A DNA stretch of 64,000 nt. Source: Chondrinema litorale. GTDB taxonomy: Bacteria > Bacteroidota > Bacteroidia > Cytophagales > Flammeovirgaceae. The position numbers and the translations under genes are program-made. The DNA is taken from assembly GCF_026250525.1 (NCBI RefSeq), contig NZ_CP111044.1, forward strand, positions 310,001-374,000. The letters are read 5' to 3'. Position 1 is the stretch's first letter; every line of letters starts with the position of its first letter. Below the pieces are notes generated by a model. The model searched no databases. It saw nothing but the letters and a program-made list of their open reading frames with translations, and was not told the DNA's origin. Below, piece by piece: positions 40,694 to 48,599 of this stretch.

Positions 40694-41740
40694 ATGAAAA
40701 AAAATAAAGAGACCACAATATATGATATTGCAAGTGAACTCAAAATTTCACCTTCAACTGTTTCTCGAGCATTAAATAAACACAAAAGTATTGGGAAAAA
40801 GACAATAAAGAGAGTTCAAGATAAGGCCCTTCAATTAGGTTACCGACCGAATCATGTTGCAGCAAATTTAAGAAATCAAAAAACGCATACAATTGGTGTA
40901 ATTATTTCGCGAGTAGATCGCCCTTTTATTGCCACACTAATTGGTGGGATAGAGTCTGAAGCAAAAAAGCAAGGTTATAATGTTATTTTTACTCAATCAT
41001 ATGACAAAACCGAATTGGAAATTGAAAATGCCAATGTATTGTTCAATTCGCGTATTGATGGGTTGATAGTCTCTTTAGCAATGGAAACTACTAATTACGA
41101 TCATTTCAAATTATTTACTGAAAAAGGTATTCCACTTTTATTTGTAGATAGGGTTACAGAATCGCTCAATACAGATTTGGTGGTGATCGATAATACCCAT
41201 TCAGGTTACATGGCTACCAAACATTTGATTGAACAAGGTTGTAAAAGAATTGCCCACTTTGCAGGAGCTCAGCACAGAGATGTTTACAAAAACAGAAGAA
41301 AAGGTTACGAAAATGCCCTGTTAGAACATGGAATTGAAATAGAAGAAGACTTGATTGTTGTATTGGATATTTTAAGTGCTGAAGATGGCTATAAAGCAGC
41401 AATGGGTATGTTATCTCAAGAAAATCGACCAGATGGTATATTCACTTCTAACGATACTACTGCGGTAAGCGTAATCCAATGTGCAAAAAAATTGGGAATA
41501 AAAGTTCCAGAAGAGTTGGCCGTAATCGGATTTAATAATGATTCTATTTCTACGATTATAGACCCACCTTTGTCGACAATAGATCATCCAGCAGCACAAA
41601 TGGGAAAAATAGCTGCTAGACAATTACTTAATAAAAAAATTCATCCTGAAATAGATTCATCTAACATAGTGAAGCTCAAGACTAATCTCGTTATGAGAGC
41701 GTCTAGCAATAGATTAGGCAAAATACTTTCTGAAGACTAA
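40694..41740 (+). CDS. LacI-family transcriptional regulator
   Basis: A 348-residue regulator. The N-terminal HTH, TIYDIASELKISPSTVSRALNKHKSIGKKTIKRV, plus the hinge helix region YRPNHVAANLRNQK, is classic. The periplasmic-binding-protein-like effector domain follows (HTIGVIISRVDRPFIATLIGG... VIGFNNDSISTIIDPPLSTI). Three near-identical CAATCGATT palindromes lie next to GH43/CE15, GH10/lacI and GH115, making it the likely local controller of the xylan genes. The effector is probably a xylan-derived sugar, which is inference. Confidence 0.94.
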   Translation: MKKNKETTIYDIASELKISPSTVSRALNKHKSIGKKTIKRVQDKALQLGYRPNHVAANLRNQKTHTIGVIISRVDRPFIATLIGGIESEAKKQGYNVIFTQSYDKTELEIENANVLFNSRIDGLIVSLAMETTNYDHFKLFTEKGIPLLFVDRVTESLNTDLVVIDNTHSGYMATKHLIEQGCKRIAHFAGAQHRDVYKNRRKGYENALLEHGIEIEEDLIVVLDILSAEDGYKAAMGMLSQENRPDGIFTSNDTTAVSVIQCAKKLGIKVPEELAVIGFNNDSISTIIDPPLSTIDHPAAQMGKIAARQLLNKKIHPEIDSSNIVKLKTNLVMRASSNRLGKILSED

Positions 41741-41797
41741 GCTGTTTAAATAATTTCAATTTGTGATTGAAGTATCAGATAAATACTTTATTTTTAA

Positions 41798-41809
41798 ACA
41801 ATCGATTGC
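41798..41809. promoter_or_regulatory. Putative LacI-family operator (copy 3)
   Basis: ACAATCGATTGC, one base off the perfect palindrome, lies 36 bp before the GH115 start. Confidence 0.72.
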
Positions 41810-42457
41810 ATAAATCTATTCTTTTATTTAGATAAGATTTAAATATGAAACTGAAAAAACACCATTTAATAGTAATACTTTACTTTTTTGCACTTAATGC
41901 TTGTAAGCAAGAAAAACACTTCATAAATGAAAATGATGATTTAGTAAAATTTGAGCAAGTTGAAAATTATTTTCCTGTATTTCTAAATGATCAAATTGCA
42001 GATATTTATGTATCCAATGCTCAAGATGAAGGTATATGGATGGCTGCTAAAAATCTTCAAAAAGATTTATACAGCTTAACAGGTCAAATCCCTAAAATTA
42101 CTCGTAATATTGATAATTTAGGATCAAATCCATATATAATAATTGGTGCTATTCAGACAGAAGATATTGCGAAGTTGTCTTCTGAACTACCAAATAAGTT
42201 AAATAATAAGTGGGAAAAGTTTATTATTCAGGGAGTTTCAGATCCTTTTGAATTGAATCAACCTGCATTGTTAATAGCAGGCAGCGATAAAAGAGGCGCG
42301 ATATTCGGTATTTACGAACTTGTTGCAAAAATGGGCGTTTCTCCTTGGCATTGGTGGGCCGATGTTCCAGTAATTCAACAAGAAATAATTACAGTAAATA
42401 CAGAGCCTTATACTTTAGAAGAACCAAAAGTAAAATACAGAGGAATATTTATTAATG

Positions 42458-43545
42458 TAGGACTTACGCATTTAAGTTAAAATGATAATTGGATTAGCAA
42501 GAATCTGTTTAAGATAGTTGCTGAACGGAAGTACTTTGATTTGATAGAGTGTTGTTTTCAACTGTTTTGCAAGGAGTTTCAGCCCTATCCAAGCCTGGTA
42601 GCAGCAAGCTAGATGGTTCCTCTGGGAGATTGCCTTTCGGCATTGGCACTTCTCAGAGCCTGTAAGCTGTTTGTATTCCCTGTGGAACTGCTCAATCTGC
42701 CATCTGATCTGGGATTCGTTTTCGGCCTCAAATACATTCATCCTGTCCGATAGATCATTTGTGATCACCCATTCAATGTCCCCGTTTAGGGAGACTATCT
42801 TGAATAATTTGACGGGGTAAGGGTATTTTTTGAGTTTGACCTGTACGCCTTCCAGCAGTTGCCTACCGGAAAGCTCGACTGTGCCCACAGCCTGCATCCC
42901 TGTGTCTCTGGATAGGCTGACTTGGCGGTTGCTCTTCAGGGTAGTGAAGAATGTCCAGCCGCTTCTGTGCACAAGCTTAAGGTTGTCCATGGAAGCATAC
43001 CAGCTGTCAAAAAGTATCTTTTTGGCTTTCAGGTCTTTACGCATGGTCATTCGGGTGAACATCTCCTGGAAATGGTCATTCTTGGTCTTCTTATCCGTTT
43101 CTGGGTGGTAGATTCGGTAATCGATAGGATAGTAATCCCCATCAATGCCATTGCTGTGTACCATGTTTACCAGATTGATCCCATTGACTAGGCCATGCTC
43201 ATTGCCTGAGTACTGCCTTTTGGCCAATTCTATATACCGGGAATACCTCTTTGCCTGAACACTGTCATCGACAAGGATAAATGAGTCTGCGCTATCTTGG
43301 AGATGGCCCTTGACAATATCCCACAGGTCGGAAGAGGTAAATTTAGAATGGGCTAGAAAACGTGTGACTTGGTCATGACTGACATCCATAGAATGGGCTG
43401 CCATGTGGGTACAGGTATAATTCCCGTGAGTATGGAGAAGATATGATATGTACAGAGATTTATCCATATAAATTAGTATTAAAAAAAACAATCTCTCAAA
43501 TTTTGAGCATTTTTACTAGAGAAATTTAATATTGCGTAAGTCCTA
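42458..43545 (-). mobile_element. IS701-like insertion sequence
   Basis: A 1088-bp element with inverted repeats TAGGACTTACGCA at both ends and flanking direct repeats TAATG (42453-42457 and 43546-43550). It interrupts GH115 in antisense orientation. Confidence 0.9.
42472..43467 (-). CDS. IS701-like DDE transposase
   Basis: About 331 residues, intact. I start at the Met of MDKSLYISYLLHTHGNYTCTHMAAHSMDVSHDQVTRFL because this block is the usual N-terminus of the family; the frame continues 8 codons upstream. Catalytic candidates are FILVDDSVQAK, KILFDSWYASMDNLKLV and QIRWQIEQFHREYKQLTGSEKCQCRKAISQRNHLAC, which holds the late Glu. I am sure it is a DDE-type transposase; the IS701 label rests on remembered motifs and end sequence. 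Confidence 0.85.
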   Translation of the reverse strand: MDKSLYISYLLHTHGNYTCTHMAAHSMDVSHDQVTRFLAHSKFTSSDLWDIVKGHLQDSADSFILVDDSVQAKRYSRYIELAKRQYSGNEHGLVNGINLVNMVHSNGIDGDYYPIDYRIYHPETDKKTKNDHFQEMFTRMTMRKDLKAKKILFDSWYASMDNLKLVHRSGWTFFTTLKSNRQVSLSRDTGMQAVGTVELSGRQLLEGVQVKLKKYPYPVKLFKIVSLNGDIEWVITNDLSDRMNVFEAENESQIRWQIEQFHREYKQLTGSEKCQCRKAISQRNHLACCYQAWIGLKLLAKQLKTTLYQIKVLPFSNYLKQILANPIIILT

Positions 43546-45833
43546 TAATGATGAAGCTCCCGCATTGGCAGGTTGGGCTCACGAAAAATTTGGCGGTTTT
43601 AATAGTGAGTTTTATGAGCATGTATTTGAACTCATACTTAGGTTAAAAGGAAATTATTTATGGCCAGTCATGTGGGGACGATCTATCTACGAAGATGATC
43701 CCAAAAGTCCAATATTGGCCAATAAAATGGGAGTTGTTTTAGGTACTTCTCATCACGAACCACTCACTCGTGCCCATGTTGATTGGAGCAGGCATGGAGA
43801 AGGGCCTTGGAATTATTCCCAGAATAAAGAAAAATTACAAGAGTTTTGGCGAGAAGGTATGGAGCGAATGGGAGAAAACGAAAGTATTGTTACTATAGGA
43901 ATGCGTGGAGATGGAGATGAACCCATGACCGAAGGCACAGCGATTGAGTTGCTTGAAACTATCGTAAAAGATCAGCGAAATATTATCGAAGAAGTTACTG
44001 GCAAACCAAAAGAAAAAACGCCTCAAATGTGGGCATTGTATAAAGAAGTTCAGGAATACTACGATCGGGGAATGCGGGTTGACGATGATATTACTCTGTT
44101 ACTTTGTGATGATAATTTGGGGAATATCCGCAAACTGCCTGCTTATGGAGACAGCACTCGAAGCGGAGGATATGGCATCTATTATCATTTTGATTATGTC
44201 GGTGGCCCAAGAAATTATAAATGGATAAACACCACTCAAATATCACGAGTTTGGGAGCAAATGACTACAGCTTATGATTATGGAGTAGATCAAGTTTGGA
44301 TTGTGAATGTAGGAGATATTAAGCCCATGGAGTTTCCGATTTCATTCTTCCTCGATTTAGCTTGGAACCCCAAAGCTATAACTGCTAGTGATATTCCTGA
44401 TTACGGGGAACAATGGGCAGAACAGCAATTTGGAAAAACTTATGCTCAAGAAATCGCGACGCTACTTGAAAAGTATACTTTGTTTAACAGTAGAAAGAAG
44501 CCAGAATTACTAGATCAAAATACTTATAGTTTAAATTATTATAGGGAGTTTGAGACAATAGTTACAGACTATAAACAATTGGAAGAAAAAGCATTAGCGA
44601 TAAAAGAAAAGCTTAATGCTAATTATCACAATGCTTATTTCCAACTAGTTTTGCATCCAATTGCTGCAAGTGCCAATTTACATGAAATGTATTTTGAAGC
44701 TGCTAAAAATGAAAAATATACAAAACAACAAAGAGTACTTACTAGCGAAACTGGGCTTAATGTAAAAAAACTATATGAGCGTGACAGCCTGTTAACGATT
44801 GATTATCACCAACTTAATGATGGCAAATGGAACCATATGATGTCACAAACTCATATTGGGTATACATATTGGCAACAGCCAGAAAAGCAAACCATGCCCA
44901 AAGTTATCCATGAAATAAAGTTGAAAGAAAGTGCAGCTCCAGGTTTAGAAATAGAAAACTCTGAGAAATGGTGGCCAAAAGATCAAGCAGTATTTAAACT
45001 TCCAACTTTTGACTCAAGGAATGATCAGTCTTACTATATTGAGTTATTTAACAGTGGCAAGCAAGCTTATAACTATCAAGTACTTACAGGAAATCACCCA
45101 TTAAATGTCGATAAGCCTAAAGGCGAAATTAAAACGCAAAATAGGATTTATTTGACAGTAGATTGGAATAGCATTAATCAACAAGAGTACACAGATACAC
45201 TAAAAATTTTACTTGCAAAAGATACGGTGTATTTAAAATACCAAATCATAAAGTTACCAGAAGAAATCGATGGTACTGTTGTTTCTGATAAGATAGCAAG
45301 TATACAAGCTACGGAGTTTGATGCAAAAGTAGAAAATGATGAAGTAAGTTGGATAGAAATACCTCAATTAGGCAAGACAGGTTCTTCGGTAATTGCGCAG
45401 CCGAGTTATGCTAAAACAGAATCTATCAATCCGAATACGCCTCATCTAATTTATAATGTTTACTTAACGGAGAAGACAGATAGCCTTAAAGTGAAGGTTT
45501 ATACTTCACCTACATTAAATTATCATAATGATGAGGGTTTAAGTTATGCGGTTTCTTTTGATGATCAAATCCCACAAATAATCCAGATACATTCTGAAAA
45601 GCATTATTTAAAATGGGATAAGCAAGTTTCTGATAATGTAGCCTTTACAATTAGTAATCATCAGCTAGATTCAGGAACACACCAACTTAAAATCTGGCAC
45701 ATAGATTCTAAAATTCCTTTTCAAAAGTTTGATTTGATTTTGGGAGACTTTATGGGGTTTTAAAAAGACCATTCCAAACAACTCTTCCATTTTCCTGCCT
45801 CCTAGGAGAAAATTGCCCCCTTTTCAACCTCAG

Positions 45834-46010
45834 TTAACTATAATTTGATATTTTTTTCTTCACTGCCACAATGTTCCTTAAGCGTTCTCGATCATCATTT
45901 TCATGCAGCTTAGGATTGAATTTCTCTTTATAAACCAACATTCTGTAAATAATTACAGCTAATTTTCTGGCGGTAGTAGTAATAGCCGCACCTCTGCCTT
46001 TTTTGTAAGC
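45834..46010 (-). pseudogene. IS110/IS1111-type transposase C-terminal remnant
   Basis: The minus strand reads KKGRGAAITTTARKLAVIIYRMLVYKEKFNP and on to a stop at 45834-45836. The ARKLAVIIYRML stretch is typical of the C-terminus of IS110-type transposases. Nothing upstream of it belongs to that family, so it is an old fragment. Confidence 0.6.
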
Positions 46011-46013
46011 AAT

Positions 46014-46142
46014 TCAAGAAAAAAACTTTTTAAGTGGGTGAGTTTTACTACTTTCAGCTTGATTTTCTAGGTTTTCAATCAGCTTAACAAAGCTCAATTG
46101 CATTATTGCAGGAAATTCGATTTCTTGTCCGTTGTAAATCAT
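46014..46142 (-). pseudogene. Short N-terminal gene fragment fused to the IS110 remnant
   Basis: A 42-codon frame, MIYNGQEIEFPAIMQLSFVKLIENLENQAES... PLKKFFS, stops one codon before the IS110 remnant. It resembles the start of a conserved Bacteroidota protein cut off by the old element; I cannot name it with confidence. The rest of 45764-46162 shows nothing else. Confidence 0.4.
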
Positions 46143-46764
46143 TTCGATTTAATGTTTAGTAATGTACTTAACTAATGGAAAAACCGGAGAAAAGTTTACC
46201 ATAGTTTCCGGAGAAATATTTACCACCTGTTAAGCCATTAAATAGCCAAGGATAAATAACTTATGTCCAAAAAGGCTATGGCTAATCATAGGACAGATAT
46301 GGTAACTATAAAACAAATCATACGATTATATAAATCTGGAAAAAGTCAACGGAGTATAGAGCGGCAGCTCCATATATGCCGCTCTACAATAAAAAAATAT
46401 ATCCAAGCTTTTCAGGAAAGTGGTTTCAGTCCAGAAGAGCTGTTGTCTTTGTCAGAAAGTGATCTAGAAGACTTATTTGGTCGTGCCCGAAAGTCTATAA
46501 CTAGAAAGAGTGTAGCTAATATTTCTGAGTTAGAAAAACTATTTCCTGATATGGAAAAAGAGCTCAGAAAGGTTGGTGTGAGTAAAAAGCTTTTATGGCA
46601 AGAATATAAGAATAAGTATCCAGAAGGTTTAGGTTATAGCCAATTCTGCTACCATTTTCAGCAGTGGCAGGAGAGACAGGATGTATCTATGCATATAGAT
46701 CGGACTGCCCTTTAGGTTTGTAAATATCAAGATTCACTCAAAAGCCCGTAACTTTAAAAATAAA

Positions 46765-46850
46765 AGTAAATACCTCTGGAACGAGGGGTGAACTATGGAC
46801 TGCCGTAAACATTAAAGGTTTAAGGCTCGATACAGTCCCTTTGTTTCAGT
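46765..46850 (+). ncRNA. Candidate bridge RNA region of the IS110 element
   Basis: IS110 transposases use a bridge RNA encoded in the element's non-coding end. Upstream of this transposase a small hairpin (CCTC-TGGAAC-GAGG) is followed by GGACTG ... CAGTCC pairing around a loop of about 30 nt, like a target- or donor-binding loop. GGACTGCC (46797-46804) repeats the left junction and TCGATACAG (46827-46835) nearly repeats the right junction TCGACGCAG. Structure and limits are guesses from eye. Confidence 0.45.
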
Positions 46851-46956
46851 TAGGTTGAAATAGTACCAATTAGAGTTTTAAGCAATCAGGCTTATTAAAG
46901 GGCATAGTAATTTCAACTTAAAGGTATAATGGTTTAACTAAACAGAGAATGAAAAT

Positions 46957-47970
46957 ATGAAATACGATTGGTTTATCGGAATAGATATTTCTAAAGCTAC
47001 TTTCGATGTAGCTTGCTGTAATGAAGTGCATCCTGAAAAGTATATCCATAGAAAGTTTAACAATACCTTATCAGGTTTTGGGAAGATGGAGATATGGCTT
47101 AAGCAAAAAGGGGTGAATTTTAGTAGAACTTTTATTGGTATGGAACATACAGGGATATATGTGTTGCATCTATGTACATATCTAGGACAAAAAGGGATTG
47201 CTTATTCATTGGAAAATCCATTAGAAATTAAACGTTCTATAGGCATACAACGAGGGAAAAATGATAAAGTGGACTCCTGGAGGATTGTAGATTTTCTATT
47301 TAGCCGAAGGCACAAATTAACTTCCAAACCACTTCCCTCCAAAACGATACTAGAGATTAAAAACCTTCTTGCCTACCGTGAAAGGGCGATTAAAACAAAG
47401 GTCTCCCTAGAGATTAATATCCAAGATATGAAGGATACTAACGATTTGATAGACAATAGCTTGTTAATATCTATGTCTGAGCAGCAACTGAATATAATAA
47501 AGATCCAACTCAAAGAGCTTAACAAAAAACTGCGAGAAATAGTAGCCAGAGATGAAGACATGAAGAAAAACTATAAACTAGTGGTCAGTGTTCCAGGAAT
47601 AGGATTAATAACTGGGCTGTTCTTTTTGGTTTATACCCAAAACTTCACAGTCTTTACAAATGGGAGAAAGTTTGCATCTTATAGTGGTGTTGCTCCTTTT
47701 GAGCACAGCTCAGGTGTTAGCATTAGAGGTAAAACAAGAGTAAGTCCTTTAGCAAATAAAAAGATGAAAGCCTTATTAAGTAACTGTGCTTGTACGGCCA
47801 TACAACACGATTCTGAAATGAAGCAATATTATCACCGCAAAAAAAAGCAAGGGAAAGAAAGGTGTGTAGCACTTAATGCTGTAAAAGCGAAACTAATCAA
47901 TAGAGTATTTTCGGTAGTAAAAAGAAAATCAGAGTACTTGCCTTTTAACGAATATAGACATGTAGCTTAA
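46957..47970 (+). CDS. IS110-family transposase (DEDD type)
   Basis: An intact 337-residue recombinase. The RuvC-like N-terminal domain starts FIGIDISKATFDVACCN (first Asp), continues with GMEHTGIYVLHLC (Glu) and has RGKNDKVDSWRIVDFL (Asp pair). The C-terminal Tnp_IS116 domain contains VVSVPGIGLITGLFFLVYT, FASYSGVAPFEHSSGVSIRGKTRVSPLANKKMKALL and the conserved Ser region used for strand cleavage. It looks functional. Confidence 0.94.
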   Translation: MKYDWFIGIDISKATFDVACCNEVHPEKYIHRKFNNTLSGFGKMEIWLKQKGVNFSRTFIGMEHTGIYVLHLCTYLGQKGIAYSLENPLEIKRSIGIQRGKNDKVDSWRIVDFLFSRRHKLTSKPLPSKTILEIKNLLAYRERAIKTKVSLEINIQDMKDTNDLIDNSLLISMSEQQLNIIKIQLKELNKKLREIVARDEDMKKNYKLVVSVPGIGLITGLFFLVYTQNFTVFTNGRKFASYSGVAPFEHSSGVSIRGKTRVSPLANKKMKALLSNCACTAIQHDSEMKQYYHRKKKQGKERCVALNAVKAKLINRVFSVVKRKSEYLPFNEYRHVA

Positions 47971-48402
47971 ATAGATATTTTTGATTATTTATGGCTAAAC
48001 TCCCCTCTCAAGTACAACTTGAAGAGGTAGTAAGAATATTTCCGATTTTTGCCATTGCTGACAAGTTGCTCCCCAGTAGAGCTTGTTTTCTCTATTGGAT
48101 AACTATATAATATATTGGAAAAATGAATTTAAAACATTAAAATATTTGCTTTTACCTTAGAGTTCGACGCAGCATAAGGCTGGGGATAAAGTTTTTATTG
48201 ATTTTACTGGTAAAAAATTATGTGTAATCGATAAAGCAACTGGAGAAGAAAAGCCTATGGAAGTGTTCGTAGCTATACTTCCTGCAAGTCAACTTACCTA
48301 TGTAGAAGCTGTTAGAACTCAAAAAAAAGAAGACTTTATAAAAGTAGTTGAAAATGCATTATGGTATTTTGGAGGTGTTCCTTCTGCTATACTAAGTGAT
48401 AA

Positions 48403-48416
48403 TCGCACGGCGACCG
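48403..48416 (-). repeat. 14-nt hairpin insert 1 (istA)
   Basis: TCGCACGGCGACCG interrupts SDN|LKSAIKLASHYEP. Parsed on the minus strand it is CGG + TCGC-CGT-GCGA, a perfect 4-bp stem with 3-nt loop. Removal restores the frame. The exact register is ambiguous by one base. Confidence 0.88.
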
Positions 48417-48599
48417 TCTTAAATCCGCTATTAAATTAGCAAGTCATTATGAGCCGGTAGTTAATGCTACTTTTCAAGATTTTGCTTTGCATTACCAAAC
48501 GACTGTACTTGCCACTAGAGCAGCTAAACCCAAAGATAAAGCCTTAGTAGAAGGAGCTGTCAAATTAGTATACACACGCATTTTTGCACCTCTACGTCA

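Larger units (their letters stand above)
41845..45763 (+). pseudogene. GH115 alpha-glucuronidase gene split by IS
   Basis: The exons are 41845-42457 and 43551-45763. Removing the IS and one TAATG copy joins KYRGIFIN to DEAPALAGWAHEKFGG in frame, rebuilding about 940 residues with lipoprotein signal (LNAC). GH115 enzymes remove (methyl)glucuronic acid from xylan. Seen are the N-terminal domain with LLIAGSDKRGAIFGIYEL, the YRGIFINDE start of the catalytic barrel, GMRGDGDEPMTEG and VWIVNVGDIKPMEFPISFFLDLAW. No other lesion is seen, so the insertion looks recent. Confidence 0.94.
46707..48165 (+). mobile_element. IS110-family element inserted in istA
   Basis: It separates istA codons MHID (left) from HKAGDK (right). 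Exact ends are uncertain because IS110 elements make no target duplication. The left junction lies within CGGACTGCC (46701-46709) and the right within TTCGACGCAG (48163-48172). About 250 bp of non-coding DNA precedes the transposase and about 190 bp follow, the latter with a 39-codon frame starting MAKLPSQVQLEEVVRIF (47991-48110) that I do not recognise. Confidence 0.75.
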
